Assembly: GCA_028868695.1 (NCBI GenBank)
Contig: JAGWTZ010000011.1
Coordinates: forward strand, 1 to 64,000
Origin: Alphaproteobacteria bacterium
GTDB lineage: Bacteria > Pseudomonadota > Alphaproteobacteria > Rhizobiales > Aestuariivirgaceae
Length of the DNA stretch: 64,000 nucleotides
Direction: 5' to 3'
Part shown: piece by piece, positions 17,813 to 27,385 of the stretch
Layout of the letters: each line of letters opens with the position of its first letter
How positions within the stretch are numbered: the stretch's first letter is position 1
Translations under genes and position numbers: made by a program
The notes under the pieces: generated by a model
Seen by the model: only the letters and a program-made list of their open reading frames with translations
What the model was told of the DNA's origin: nothing
Database searches by the model: none

Positions 17813-19422
17813 GCGCGCCGCTTCTTGAGGTGAAAGAGCTGAGCGTGGCCTTTGGCGCCAGCACGGTGGTGGACAAGGTGAGCTTTGCCATCGCCAAGGG
17901 CGAGACACTGGCGCTGGTGGGCGAAAGCGGGTCAGGCAAATCGGTTTCGGCGCTGTCGATCCTCAAGCTGCTGCCCTATCCGCCGGCCTCGCACCCTTCA
18001 GGGCAAATCCTGTTCAAGGGCCAGGACCTGCTGAAGGCCAATGACGCGGCGCTGAGGCAAGTGCGCGGCCGGGCGATCAGCATGATCTTCCAGGAGCCGA
18101 TGACCTCGCTCAACCCGCTGCACACGGTGGAAAAGCAGATCGGCGAAGTGTTGCTGCTGCACCAGGGCCTTTCAGGCGAGGCGGCGCGGGCGCGCATTGT
18201 CGAGCTTCTCGGCAAGGTGGGCATCCGCGATGCGGCTTCGCGGCTTTCGGATTATCCGCACCAGCTTTCCGGCGGGCAGCGGCAGCGCGTGATGATCGCC
18301 ATGGCGCTGGCCAATGAGCCGGATCTGTTGATTGCCGACGAGCCGACCACGGCGCTGGACGTGACGGTGCAGGCGCAGATCCTGAAACTGCTGAAAGACC
18401 TGCAGGCCGAAATGGGCATGGCGCTGCTGCTGATCACCCATGACCTGGGCATCGTGCGCCATGTGGCAGATTCGGTGTGCGTGATGCAGAAGGGGCACAT
18501 TGTCGAAAGCGGCCCTGCCAAGGCGGTGTTTGCGGCCCCGCAGCATGACTACACGAAGCTGCTGCTGGCGGCGGAGCCCAAGGGGCACCCGCCCGCGCCG
18601 CGGCCTGATGCGGAAGTGATCGTTTCCGCGCGGGATTTGAAGGTGTGGTACCCGGTCAAGCGCGGCTTTTTCAAAGCCACGGTGGGCCATGTCAAAGCCG
18701 TGGACGGGCTGGACCTCACCCTGCGCGAAGGCCAGACGCTGGGCATCGTGGGGGAGAGCGGCTCTGGCAAGACCACCACGGGCCTGGCGCTGCTGCGGCT
18801 CATTGCATCGAAGGGCGAGATTGCATTCCGCGGCCAGCGCATCGAGCACTTCAACTCCAAGGCGATGCGGCCCTTGCGCAAGGACATGCAGGTGGTGTTC
18901 CAGGACCCTTATGGCTCGCTCAGCCCGCGCATGAGCGTGCTGCAGATTGTCGAGGAGGGCTTGGCCATCCAATCACCGCAGCTTTCAGCGGCGGAGCGGC
19001 GCGAGCAGGTGGCAAATGCCTTGCGCGAGGTGGGGCTGGAGCCTGCCAACATGGACCGCTACCCGCATGAGTTTTCCGGCGGGCAGCGGCAGCGCATCGC
19101 CATTGCCCGGGCCTTGGCGCTGGGGCCGAAATTCATCATGCTGGATGAGCCGACCTCGGCGCTCGACATGTCGGTGCAGGCGCAGGTGGTGGATCTGCTG
19201 CGGGCGCTGCAGGAGAAGCACAGGCTGGCCTATCTGTTCATCAGCCATGACCTCAAGGTGGTGCGGGCGCTGGCCAATGAGGTGATTGTGATGCGCAACG
19301 GCAAGGTGGAAGAGCGCGGGCCTTCCGAACAGATTTTCAACGCGCCGCAAACCGAATACACCAAGGCTTTGCTGGCCGCCGCCCTGAACCTGAAAGCCCA
19401 TGAGGGAGTGACCCGGCAATGA
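17809..19422 (+). CDS. yejF: Peptide ABC transporter, double ATPase (YejF-like)
   Basis: 537 residues made of two ABC domains. Each has Walker A GESGSGKS (about residues 38-45 and 317-324), signature LSGGQRQRV / FSGGQRQRI, and Walker [13 protein letters not shown] / [12 protein letters not shown] single fused ATPase for two permeases is the YejABEF layout. ATGA overlap on both sides, so the set yejA-B-E-F-ghrA is one operon. Confidence 0.96.
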   Translation: MSAPLLEVKELSVAFGASTVVDKVSFAIAKGETLALVGESGSGKSVSALSILKLLPYPPASHPSGQILFKGQDLLKANDAALRQVRGRAISMIFQEPMTSLNPLHTVEKQIGEVLLLHQGLSGEAARARIVELLGKVGIRDAASRLSDYPHQLSGGQRQRVMIAMALANEPDLLIADEPTTALDVTVQAQILKLLKDLQAEMGMALLLITHDLGIVRHVADSVCVMQKGHIVESGPAKAVFAAPQHDYTKLLLAAEPKGHPPAPRPDAEVIVSARDLKVWYPVKRGFFKATVGHVKAVDGLDLTLREGQTLGIVGESGSGKTTTGLALLRLIASKGEIAFRGQRIEHFNSKAMRPLRKDMQVVFQDPYGSLSPRMSVLQIVEEGLAIQSPQLSAAERREQVANALREVGLEPANMDRYPHEFSGGQRQRIAIARALALGPKFIMLDEPTSALDMSVQAQVVDLLRALQEKHRLAYLFISHDLKVVRALANEVIVMRNGKVEERGPSEQIFNAPQTEYTKALLAAALNLKAHEGVTRQ

Positions 19423-20366
19423 GCGCGTTTGTTTTTGTCACCCCCACCTGGCCCACCGCGCCCTGGGTGAGCGCCATGCGCAAGGCGGCGCCGAATATGG
19501 ATGTGCGCGCCTGGCCTGAGGTGGGCAAGGTGGAGGACATTGCCTACGCCGCCGCCTGGCTGCCGCCGCCCAATGTGTTGAAAAGCTTTCCCCGCCTGAA
19601 GGCGATCTTTTCCCTTGGGGCGGGCGTGGATGCCATCTTGAAAGACCCCACCCTGCCGCAGGGCCTGCCCATTGTGCGGGTGAATGATGCCGACCTCACC
19701 AACCGGATGAGCGAATACATCGTGCTGCATGTGCTGATGCACCACCGGCAGCAGCGGCGGCTCGATGCCAGCCAGGCCAAGGGCGTGTGGGAAGGTTTTG
19801 CCCAGCATGCCGCCGGGGACTTGTGCGTGGGCATCATGGGGTTGGGTGTTCTGGGGCAGGATGCGGCGCGCAAGCTGGCGATGATGGGCTTCAGGGTGCG
19901 GGGCTGGAGCCGCTCACCCAAGAACGTGGCTGGTGTTGAAAGCTTCGCGGGCGCGGAAGGTCTCGATGCCTTCCTTGCGGGCACGGACATTCTGGTTTGC
20001 CTGCTGCCGGCCACGGCGGAGACTGACGGCATCCTGAACCGCGCGCTGTTTGCAAGGCTTTCGCGCAAGGGGCCGCTGGGCGGGCCGGTGCTGATCAATG
20101 CCGGGCGCGGGCGGCAGCAGAATGAAGATGACATTCTCGCCTGCCTTGAGGATGGCACGCTGCTGGCCGCAACGCTTGATGTGTTCAAGACTGAGCCGCT
20201 GCCTGCTTCCAGCGGGCTGTGGCGGCACCCGCGCGTCACTCTCACCCCGCATGCGGCGGCGGATTCCGAGCCCGGCACGATCTGTGCCTATGTGGCAGGG
20301 CAGATTGCCCGCTTCGAGAAAGGCCTGCCGCTGGAAAACCTTGTGGACCTGAAGCGCGGCTATTGA
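19419..20366 (+). CDS. ghrA: Glyoxylate/hydroxypyruvate reductase A-like D-2-hydroxyacid dehydrogenase
   Basis: 315 residues. NAD(P)-binding loop GIMGLGVLGQDAA lies around residue 142, and the catalytic Arg region is INAGRGRQQNEDD with a downstream HPRVTLTPHAAA (catalytic His). The missing long N-terminal extension and the sequence SLGAGVDAI match the GhrA branch, which reduces glyoxylate and hydroxypyruvate. The ATG overlaps the yejF stop, an odd partner for a peptide importer; the functional link is not obvious. Confidence 0.9.
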   Translation: MSAFVFVTPTWPTAPWVSAMRKAAPNMDVRAWPEVGKVEDIAYAAAWLPPPNVLKSFPRLKAIFSLGAGVDAILKDPTLPQGLPIVRVNDADLTNRMSEYIVLHVLMHHRQQRRLDASQAKGVWEGFAQHAAGDLCVGIMGLGVLGQDAARKLAMMGFRVRGWSRSPKNVAGVESFAGAEGLDAFLAGTDILVCLLPATAETDGILNRALFARLSRKGPLGGPVLINAGRGRQQNEDDILACLEDGTLLAATLDVFKTEPLPASSGLWRHPRVTLTPHAAADSEPGTICAYVAGQIARFEKGLPLENLVDLKRGY

Positions 20367-20515
20367 GGCGCGCCACGCAGCCCGAAGTGACAGCGGGATG
20401 ACGGCGCATGGTTAACCAATTGTAAAAATCTGCTTTGCGCCCCTCATTTGATGGGTTATCACCCGTTGCAGTCCGTGGCGGAGGGCCATGGGCGCAACTT
20501 ATTGGGGGTTTTTTC

Positions 20516-20932
20516 ATGTGGAATGATTTCAAGAATTTCGCTTTCAAGGGCAACGCCTTTGATCTCGCCGTCGGTGTGATCATGGGCGGCGCCTTTGGCG
20601 CCATCGTCACCTCTGTCGTCAATGACATCCTGATGCCTGTCATCTCGCTGATCACCGGCGGCGTGAGCTTCACCAACCGCTTTGCCGTTCTGGCAGGCAA
20701 GACCGATGCGGGCGCCTATGCCGACGCCGCCAAGCAGGCCACGGTTCTGGGCTATGGCTCGCTGATCGACGCCATCATCCATTTCCTGGCGATTGCCGCC
20801 TTCCTGTTCATGCTGGTGCGCATCTCGAACTCGATGAAGAAGGCCGAACCGGCCCCGCCGCCTGCCGGCCCGACGCCGACAGAAGCGCTGCTCGCCGAGA
20901 TCCGCGACAGCCTGAAATCCGGCAAGAAGTAA
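20516..20932 (+). CDS. mscL: Large-conductance mechanosensitive channel
   Basis: 138 residues from ATG 20516. The family start is MWNDFKNFAFKGNAFDLAVGV; TM1 (about 15-45) contains GVIMGGAFGAIVTSVVNDILMP, TM2 lies near residues 80-103, and the C-terminal charged helix ends DSLKSGKK. Opens under membrane tension to release solutes on osmotic downshock. GGGGG upstream is the ribosome-binding site. Single gene, followed by a strong terminator. Confidence 0.96.
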   Translation: MWNDFKNFAFKGNAFDLAVGVIMGGAFGAIVTSVVNDILMPVISLITGGVSFTNRFAVLAGKTDAGAYADAAKQATVLGYGSLIDAIIHFLAIAAFLFMLVRISNSMKKAEPAPPPAGPTPTEALLAEIRDSLKSGKK

Positions 20933-20953
20933 TTCCGGCTTTCAATTCAACAG

Positions 20954-20984
20954 AGGCCCGGCTGCAAGCAGCCGGGCCTTTTTG
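20954..20984 (+). terminator. Intrinsic terminator after mscL
   Basis: Stem GGCCCGGCTGC / GCAGCCGGGCC (20955-20978) followed directly by TTTTT. It ends 9 bp before the convergent marC stop. Confidence 0.92.
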
Positions 20985-20992
20985 TTTGCGCC

Positions 20993-21616
20993 TCAGGCCA
21001 GCAGCAGCTTCACGCCATCAATGACGAACTGCACCGCCAGCGCCGCAAGGATGATGCCGAGCAGTCGGCTGATGACGGCCCGGCCGGTGACACCGAGCAG
21101 GGCCGCGATGCGCTCAGCCATCAGGAAAGCGATATAGCAGGCGAACATCACAAGGGCCGCCAAGCCGTAAAGTGCCGAAAGCTTCATCACATCGCCATCG
21201 GCGCGGCCAGCGAGAAGGATCATGGCAGTAATGGCGCCGGGGCCTGCCAGAAGCGGGATGGCCAGCGGGAATGCGGCGATGTTCTTGACATGATCCACAC
21301 TCACGGCCCTTGAAGCCAGATCCTGCTGGCGCTGGCCGCGGCGGTCAAAGACCATTTCAGCGGCGGAAGAAAGCAGAAGCAGGCCGCCCGCAATGCGGAA
21401 GGCCGCCAATGAGATGCCGAGCAGCGTGAGCAGCTTGGCGCCGCCAAGGCCCGCGCAGAGCAGAATGAAAAACGCGATGGTGACGCCGCGTCTGGCCACT
21501 TCGGCGCGCTGGGCGCGGTTCAAATCATGGGTGAGGCCGAGGAAAAGCGCGCTCATGAAAATGGGATCAGCGATCACCAGCAAGGTGGCCAGGGCGGAAG
21601 AGATGTAGTCCTGCAT
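20993..21616 (-). CDS. MarC-family integral membrane protein
   Basis: 207 residues from ATG 21616 (MQDYISSALATLLVIADPI). Six hydrophobic segments and the family motifs LVIADPI and FPLAIPLLAGPGAITAMILL identify MarC (UPF0056). Function is not established; the family name reflects an old, disproved link to antibiotic resistance. Upstream in-frame codons to 21757 would add a hydrophilic segment not seen in the family. Confidence 0.93.
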   Translation of the reverse strand: MQDYISSALATLLVIADPIFMSALFLGLTHDLNRAQRAEVARRGVTIAFFILLCAGLGGAKLLTLLGISLAAFRIAGGLLLLSSAAEMVFDRRGQRQQDLASRAVSVDHVKNIAAFPLAIPLLAGPGAITAMILLAGRADGDVMKLSALYGLAALVMFACYIAFLMAERIAALLGVTGRAVISRLLGIILAALAVQFVIDGVKLLLA

Positions 21617-21928
21617 CAAGGGCCTCAATTCTGGCGCGGCGTTGTGCGCTTGCGCTGGCGCATGCCGCCATTTGCTGCAAGCGCGAATGCGCTGCATCAT
21701 GGTTGTGCAGTATTGCTGAATTTCAGGGCGCAGATGCAAGCGCAAACAGCCGCACACGCATAAAGCGTTGCGCGTGGCGCAACGCCCGCCCCCGTTGACG
21801 GCATGGCGATGCTTGAGTCATCATGTCCACAAGGGGAAATTCCTGGTGAAGAAAGCGGGCAGTCTTTCGGCTTGGGAAACGCAACACAACAACGCCGTTC
21901 GCCCTGGAACGCGCTTGGAGGGGCCGAA
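21617..21928. promoter_or_regulatory. Divergent regulatory region between marC and the amino-acid permease, with two related palindromes
   Basis: 312 bp without a gene. A perfect 9+3+9 palindrome at 21765-21785 (core TTGCGC-GTG-GCGCAA) lies just upstream of a possible -35 TTGACG (21795-21800). A shorter related palindrome, TTGCGC-TG-GCGCA, lies at 21650-21662. These could be operators of one regulator. A strong ribosome-binding GGAGGGG is at 21917-21923. No T-run follows the palindrome, so a terminator is unlikely. Confidence 0.5.
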
Positions 21929-23608
21929 ATGGCTGAACATCATCACTTGACCGAGGACGAAAAGGTCCTCCACGGAATGGGCTATGCGCAGGAACTATCC
22001 CGGCGCATGGGAACGTTCCAGAACTTCGCGATTTCTTTCTCGATCATCTGCATTCTTTCGGGCGGGCTGGCCTCGTTCCCGATCGCCCTTTCCACGGCTG
22101 GCCCGTGGATGGCGACCATTGGCTGGATCATCGGTGGCGTGTTCGCGCTGATCGTTGCCGCGTCGATGGGCCAGATTGCCTCGGCCTATCCGACCGCAGG
22201 CGGCCTCTATCACTGGTCTTCAATCCTTGGCGGCAAGTTCTGGGGCTGGCTGACAGCCTGGACCAACCTGCTTGGCCTGCTGTTCGTGATTCCGGCCGTG
22301 AACGTCATTCTCTATGGCTTCATCCGTGACCTGTTCTTTGCAGGCATGCTGGGCTGGGACACCTCGACCTGGACGAACACGACGATGTATCTCTGGGTTG
22401 GCGGCATCACCATTGCGCAGTGCCTGCTCAACCACTTCGGCATCAAGCTCACCACGCTGCTGACGGATATTTCGGGTTATCTGATCTTCGTGATCTCGAT
22501 CATCCTCACCGTTCTGCTGTTCATGCATGTGAAGAGCTTTGACCTTGCCAAGGCCTTTGCCTTCGCCAACACCACCGGCGATGCCGGCGGCGGCGTGGCC
22601 ACGGCTTATGGCCCGATCATGGCCATCCTGATGGGCATGCTCTATCCGCTGTTCACCATCACGGGCTTTGACGCTTCGGCCCACACCTCTGAAGAAACCC
22701 ATGATGCGCAGGGCACTGTGCACAAGGGCATGATGCAGTCGGTGTTCTGGTCGCTGGTGTTCGGCTTCCTGCTGGCGCTGGGCATGACGATGGCCCTGCC
22801 TTCCGTCTATGACGCGCTGGCCGCTGATCCGAAGCAGACCACGCTTTCGGCTGATGCGATGAAGGCGCTGGCCGGCATTGCAGGCGGGCCCGCCCCGGCT
22901 GACATGGCCGTTCTGGGCTGGAACTCGTTCTCGGTGCTGTTCAACACGCTGATCATGCCGAGCTTCCTTGGCAAGATCTGCGCCATCGGCATCATCATCT
23001 CCAACTTCTTCTGCGCCCTCTCGGCGGTGACTTCCACGTCGCGCATGATCTATGCCTTCGCGCGCGACCGCGGCATCCCCGGCGTGCTGGCCAGCGTGAG
23101 CGCTGACCACCGCACCCCGACTGCCGCGATCTGGTTCACGGGTGTTGTGACGTTCCTGCTCGTGGTCATCACCACGCCGCTGAACGCCTTCGCCGCGCTG
23201 TCCACCGGCTGCGCCATGTATCTCTACATGTCCTACGGCATGCCGGTTCTGGCTGGCATCTTTGCGGAAGGCAGCACCTGGACAACCTATGGCAAGTTCC
23301 GCCTTGGCGGCCTTTCCAAGCTGTTCGGCGCCATCGTGGTGCTCGGCGTGATTGCCATCGTCATCGGCGGCCATGCCTTCGTGCCTTCGGTGGCCGCGGT
23401 TGCGGCTGATGCAAATGCCAACCCGCCAGTGGCTGCCTCGGCCTTCGTGCCGGGCCTTTGGTATTACACCGTGGGCTTCTATGCGCTGCTGATCGTCGTC
23501 TGGTTCGCCTATGAAAGCCGCCGCTTCCAGGGCCCGCCGATTGGCGATGAGATCAAGAAGCGCCAGGCTGCCATCGCGGCTGCCGAAGCGGCTCTCGAAA
23601 GGGGCTGA
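21929..23608 (+). CDS. APC-superfamily amino-acid permease
   Basis: 559 residues from ATG 21929, preceded by GGAGGGG. About twelve hydrophobic helices; the family's helix-1 motif is seen in FAISFSIICILSGG, and SAYPTAGGLYHWSSILGGK in helix 3 is typical of the GABA/choline-type (AAT/ACT) permeases. A C-terminal cytoplasmic tail ends EAALERG. Likely proton-coupled uptake of an amino acid, amine or polyamine-like compound; the substrate cannot be read from sequence. Its stop and the next ATG share one base (TGATG), so it forms a two-gene operon with the SDR gene. Confidence 0.93.
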   Translation: MAEHHHLTEDEKVLHGMGYAQELSRRMGTFQNFAISFSIICILSGGLASFPIALSTAGPWMATIGWIIGGVFALIVAASMGQIASAYPTAGGLYHWSSILGGKFWGWLTAWTNLLGLLFVIPAVNVILYGFIRDLFFAGMLGWDTSTWTNTTMYLWVGGITIAQCLLNHFGIKLTTLLTDISGYLIFVISIILTVLLFMHVKSFDLAKAFAFANTTGDAGGGVATAYGPIMAILMGMLYPLFTITGFDASAHTSEETHDAQGTVHKGMMQSVFWSLVFGFLLALGMTMALPSVYDALAADPKQTTLSADAMKALAGIAGGPAPADMAVLGWNSFSVLFNTLIMPSFLGKICAIGIIISNFFCALSAVTSTSRMIYAFARDRGIPGVLASVSADHRTPTAAIWFTGVVTFLLVVITTPLNAFAALSTGCAMYLYMSYGMPVLAGIFAEGSTWTTYGKFRLGGLSKLFGAIVVLGVIAIVIGGHAFVPSVAAVAADANANPPVAASAFVPGLWYYTVGFYALLIVVWFAYESRRFQGPPIGDEIKKRQAAIAAAEAALERG

Positions 23609-24375
23609 TGGCAAACCGGCTCAACAACAAGGTGGCCCTGATTTCAGGCGGGGCCACCGGCATGGGCGGGGCTTCGTCCCGCCTGTTTGCTGCTGAAGGC
23701 GCTGCTGTCGCCATTGTCGACATCAATGCCGAGACGGGCAATGCGCTTGCCGCCGAGATCACCAAATCCGGCGGCAACGCCATTTTCGTCAAGTGTGACG
23801 TTTCCAAGGCCTCTGACGTGGAGGCCGCCGTGGCCGCCGTACAGAAGCAGCTGGGCGCCATCACCGTGCTGTTCAATCACGCAGGCACGATCATCATCAA
23901 GCCGTTTCTCGAAACCTCGGAGGCGGAGTGGGACAGGCTGACCGACATCAATGTCAAAAGCATGTATCTGATGACGCGGGCCGTGCTGCCGCAGATGATC
24001 GCGGCGGGAGGCGGCTCAATCGTGTGCACGTCTTCGATCTCGGCCGTGGCGGCCACGCCCATGGAGGTGGCCTACAACACCACCAAGGGTGCCTGCCACA
24101 TGTTTGCGCGCGCCATAGCCGTGGAGTTCCGTGACAGGAACATCCGCTGCAACGCCGTGTGCCCCGGCTTTGTGAAGACGCCGCACGGCCTTCGCGAAGT
24201 GAAAGAGCTGCAGGCGCATGGGGTGGATGTTTCCGAAGCCGCGCTTGCGGCACAGCAGGGCCGCATTTGCGAGCCGGAGGAAGTGGCCCGCGCGGCGCTT
24301 TTCCTGGCCAGCGATGAGGCCAGCTTTGTCAACGGCACGCATCTCTTCGTGGACAACGGCTTCACGGCGATCTGA
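23608..24375 (+). CDS. SDR-family oxidoreductase, partner of the permease
   Basis: 255 residues. Cofactor loop SGGATGMGGA (13-22), acidic VDIN after the second strand (suggesting NAD), NHAG near 88, catalytic YNTTK near residue 155, and a C-terminal VNGTHLFVDNGFTAI. Translationally coupled to the permease, so it probably oxidises the imported compound or a product of it; substrate unknown. Followed by a clear terminator. Confidence 0.93.
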   Translation: MANRLNNKVALISGGATGMGGASSRLFAAEGAAVAIVDINAETGNALAAEITKSGGNAIFVKCDVSKASDVEAAVAAVQKQLGAITVLFNHAGTIIIKPFLETSEAEWDRLTDINVKSMYLMTRAVLPQMIAAGGGSIVCTSSISAVAATPMEVAYNTTKGACHMFARAIAVEFRDRNIRCNAVCPGFVKTPHGLREVKELQAHGVDVSEAALAAQQGRICEPEEVARAALFLASDEASFVNGTHLFVDNGFTAI

Positions 24376-24408
24376 CCTTTCTCAAGCGAAAGTGATGGCG
24401 AATTCATC

Positions 24409-24434
24409 AGGCGGGCCTTGGGCCCGCCTTTTGC
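24409..24434 (+). terminator. Intrinsic terminator after the permease/SDR operon
   Basis: Stem AGGCGGGCC / GGCCCGCCT with loop TTG followed by TTTT. Confidence 0.9.
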
Positions 24435-24472
24435 TTGTTGACGCGGCGCCAGCCTGCGGACCAAATGGCGGC

Positions 24473-26098
24473 GTGATTTCAACCCGTTCCATCGCTGGCG
24501 CCCTGCCCCTGCTGTTGCTGTTTGTGGCACCGCTTGTGGCCAGCCTTGCATTCATGGGGGAAGATGCGTTGTCCGGGCCGGCCTGGGTGGCGCTGCTGGC
24601 GCACCCGCAGCTGGCGGGCGGATTGGCGCTTTCGTTTTTCACGGCCACGGTTTCCAGCCTGCTGGCGCTGGTGCTGGCCCTGCTGATCGCCGCCGCGCAT
24701 CATGAGCGGGGCGCATTGCCCCGCGGCCTCAGCGCCATGCTGGCCGTGCCGCATCTGGCCTTTGCGCTGGGGCTTGGCTTCCTGATCATGCCCAGCGGGC
24801 TTGTGGCGCGGGTGATTGCCGTTCTGTTCACCGGCTGGGCCAGCCCGCCGGAGTGGCGCAGCAGCCATGACCCTTACGGCCTGGCGCTGATTGTGGCGCT
24901 GGTGGCCAAGGAGACCGTGTTCCTGGTGTTCACGCTGGCCGGCGCGCTGGCGCGGGCTGATCTGCGCAGCAGCTTTGCCGCGCAAGGCGCTGCGGCGGCG
25001 GCACTGGGCCATGGCGGGTTTTCCATCTGGCTGCGGCTGTTCCTGCCGCAGCTTTACCTGCACCTCCGCTGGCCCGTGGTGGTGGTCTTTGTCTATGCCG
25101 CCACGGTGGTGGACATGAGCCTGGTGATCGGCCCCACCCAGCCGCCCACCTTCGCCGTTGTGGTGTGGAGCGACATCAACAGCCCGCATGTGGCCGATGC
25201 GGCGCGCGGCGGGGCAGGAGCTGTCTTTCTGGCGCTGCTGTGTGGCACGGCGCTGGCCGCCTTTTGGGCGGGCTTGCGGGCCTTGGCGCCGGCCTTGAAG
25301 CGCTTTGCCACGCGCGGCCCCTCGGCGCGGGCCTTTCCACGCTGGATTGGCCTTGCCAAATGGGCGGCGCTGCGGCTGTTGTTCCTTGTGGTGATCGTGA
25401 CACTTGTTCTGCTTTCACTGGCGGCGCTGTGGCCGTTTCCGCAGCTGTGGCCCGACCAGCTTGACACAACCGCCTGGGGCGCGGTGGCGCGGCAGCCGGG
25501 GCCACTGCTCACCAGCCTTGGCCTGGCGCTGGGCACAAGCGTGTTGGGCTTGATCGCCCTGGTGCTGTGGCTGGAACTCACACCGCGGCAGGCGGACAGG
25601 CTGGTGGTGGCGTTGAGCGTGGCGATGCTGGGCCTGCCTGCGCTGCTGGTGGGGCTTGGGCAATACCGCCTGTTCCTGCGGCTGGGCCTGACGGGAACCG
25701 GGCTTGGGCTGTTTCTTGCCCATCTCATGCCGGTGACGGCCTATATGGCGATCATGCTGATTGGCCCCTACCGCGCGGTGGACCCGCGCTGGCATGAGGT
25801 TTCCGCAAGCCTTGGCGCGGGGGAAAGGCGGTTCCTCGCGCGCGTGAAATGGCCGCTGCTGCGCGCACCGCTGGCATCAGCCGCGGCGGTGGGCTTTGCG
25901 GTGAGCTTTGCCCAATTCATTTCCGCACAATTGGTGGCGGCGGGGCGCTTCTCCACCTTGCCGATGGAGGCCGTCACGCTGGCTTCCGGCGTGAACCGGC
26001 CACTCACCGCTGCCTTCGGCCTGTTGCTGATGGCGCCGCCGCTCCTGGTGTTCCTGCTGGCGGGACTTGCCGCGCGGCCACGCTGGAGCGGCGCATGA
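24473..26098 (+). CDS. ynjC: Fused ABC permease (YnjC / ThiP-like)
   Basis: 541 residues from a GTG at 24473. Two permease modules joined in one chain, about twelve helices, each with an EAA-like loop (AAQGAAAAALGHGGFSIW and EVSASLGAGERRFLARVKWPLL). This duplicated form is shared by ThiP, FbpB and YnjC. The following ATPase and CDP-alcohol transferase match the E. coli ynjC-ynjD-ynjF neighbourhood. No start ATG is available without crossing the terminator; GTG is preferred. No periplasmic binding protein gene is nearby. Confidence 0.88.
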   Translation: MISTRSIAGALPLLLLFVAPLVASLAFMGEDALSGPAWVALLAHPQLAGGLALSFFTATVSSLLALVLALLIAAAHHERGALPRGLSAMLAVPHLAFALGLGFLIMPSGLVARVIAVLFTGWASPPEWRSSHDPYGLALIVALVAKETVFLVFTLAGALARADLRSSFAAQGAAAAALGHGGFSIWLRLFLPQLYLHLRWPVVVVFVYAATVVDMSLVIGPTQPPTFAVVVWSDINSPHVADAARGGAGAVFLALLCGTALAAFWAGLRALAPALKRFATRGPSARAFPRWIGLAKWAALRLLFLVVIVTLVLLSLAALWPFPQLWPDQLDTTAWGAVARQPGPLLTSLGLALGTSVLGLIALVLWLELTPRQADRLVVALSVAMLGLPALLVGLGQYRLFLRLGLTGTGLGLFLAHLMPVTAYMAIMLIGPYRAVDPRWHEVSASLGAGERRFLARVKWPLLRAPLASAAAVGFAVSFAQFISAQLVAAGRFSTLPMEAVTLASGVNRPLTAAFGLLLMAPPLLVFLLAGLAARPRWSGA

Positions 26099-26739
26099 GC
26101 CTGGTTCTTGAGCAAGTGGGCATCACACTGGAAGGCGACGCGCTGATTGCGCCCTTCTCGCTCAGCATTGCGCCGGGCGAGATCGTGACGCTGATGGGGC
26201 CGTCAGGCTCGGGCAAATCCTCGCTTTTATCCGGCCTGGCCGGACTGCTTGCCCCGCCGCTGGCCTGGCAGGGACGGGTTCTCCTCAATGGCGAGGACCT
26301 GGGCCTTGTTGCCCCCGCGCGGCGGCGGCTGGGGCGGCTGTTCCAGGATGACCTGTTGTTCCCGCATTTGAGCGTGGGCGAAAACCTGCTGTTTGGCATG
26401 GCGCGGGGCGGGCGGGCGTTGCGGCTGGCGCGGATGCGCGAAGCGCTTGCAGAAACCGGGCTGGCGGGATTTGAGAACCGGCCGCCGCACACGCTTTCCG
26501 GCGGGCAGCGGCAGCGCGTGGCCCTGATGCGCAGCCTGCTGGCCCAGCCCCTGGCCATGCTGCTGGATGAGCCTTTCAACAAGCTGGACGCGGCGCTGCG
26601 TTCACAGATCCGCTCAAGCACATTTGATTTGCTGCAGGCGCGGGGCACGCCCAGTCTGCTTGTCACACATGATCTGGCGGATGTGCCGCCCGGGGGCCGC
26701 GTGCTGAAGATCGAGAATGGCAAAGTGAAAGATGCTTGA
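26095..26739 (+). CDS. ynjD: ABC transporter ATPase (YnjD-like)
   Basis: 214 residues. Walker A GPSGSGKSS (about 37-45), Q-loop LFQDDLLFPHLSV, signature [13 protein letters not shown], Walker B AMLLDEPFNKLD, H-loop VTHD. A short, single-domain ATPase of the spermidine/iron/thiamine type. Overlaps the permease by 4 bp and the next gene by 8 bp. ThiQ is the nearest alternative name; the neighbour YnjF-like gene argues for YnjD. Confidence 0.92.
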   Translation: MSLVLEQVGITLEGDALIAPFSLSIAPGEIVTLMGPSGSGKSSLLSGLAGLLAPPLAWQGRVLLNGEDLGLVAPARRRLGRLFQDDLLFPHLSVGENLLFGMARGGRALRLARMREALAETGLAGFENRPPHTLSGGQRQRVALMRSLLAQPLAMLLDEPFNKLDAALRSQIRSSTFDLLQARGTPSLLVTHDLADVPPGGRVLKIENGKVKDA

Positions 26740-27343
26740 CCGCGCGCTGCTGAAACTCACCAAGCCGGCGGTGGACGGCCTGGCGCGGCAGGCGCTGGCG
26801 CTGGGCTGGCATGCCGACCAGGTGACGCTGGCCAGCCTTGGCCTTGGGTGCCTTGCCTCGGCTTTCATCATCTTTGGCCATGCAGGCCTGGCGCTGGCGC
26901 CACTGCTGCTGAGCCGGCTGGCCGATGGCATGGATGGCGCCATGGCACGCATGGCCGGAAAGCAGACCGACCGCGGCGCCTTTCTCGACATCTCCCTGGA
27001 TTTTGTTTTCTACGCCTGCGTTCCGCTGGGCTTTGCCGTGGGCAACCCAGCCTCTAACGCCCTGCCCGCGGCGATGATGCTGGCGGCCTTCGTCACCACC
27101 GGCACCAGCTTTCTGGCCTATGCCACGCTGGCGGCCAAGCGCGGCGAGACGAGCACCGCCTATCCCTCCAAGGGCATTTACTATCTGGGTGGGCTAACCG
27201 AAGGCAGCGAGACCATCGGTGTGTTCTGCCTCATGTGCCTGTGGCCGGGCTGGTTTGGGGCGCTTGCCTATGCCTATGCGGCGCTGTGCGCGCTGACCAC
27301 GGCGACCCGCATCAAGGCCGGCTGGGACGCCTTCGGGCGTTAA
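26732..27343 (+). CDS. ynjF: CDP-alcohol phosphatidyltransferase (YnjF-like)
   Basis: 203 residues with five or six helices. The family signature D-G-x2-A-R-x8-G-x3-D-x3-D is exact here in DGMDGAMARMAGKQTDRG...LDISLD (about residues 66-91). Such enzymes join a CDP-linked alcohol to a second alcohol to form phospholipids. The substrate is unknown. It overlaps ynjD by 8 bp, so lipid synthesis and the transporter are coupled in one operon. Confidence 0.92.
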   Translation: MLDRALLKLTKPAVDGLARQALALGWHADQVTLASLGLGCLASAFIIFGHAGLALAPLLLSRLADGMDGAMARMAGKQTDRGAFLDISLDFVFYACVPLGFAVGNPASNALPAAMMLAAFVTTGTSFLAYATLAAKRGETSTAYPSKGIYYLGGLTEGSETIGVFCLMCLWPGWFGALAYAYAALCALTTATRIKAGWDAFGR

Positions 27344-27385
27344 CCGCGCATTAGCGAAAAATCCTGCCCGCGCCGAAATTAAGTC

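Noticed and set aside
16064-17908. A 614-codon minus-strand frame under yejB and yejE
   Set aside because: Low-complexity Arg/Gln/His product opposite two clear permease genes.
22220-23614. A 464-codon minus-strand open frame under the amino-acid permease
   Set aside because: His/Arg/Gln-rich translation without family features; a typical GC-rich shadow of the real plus-strand gene.
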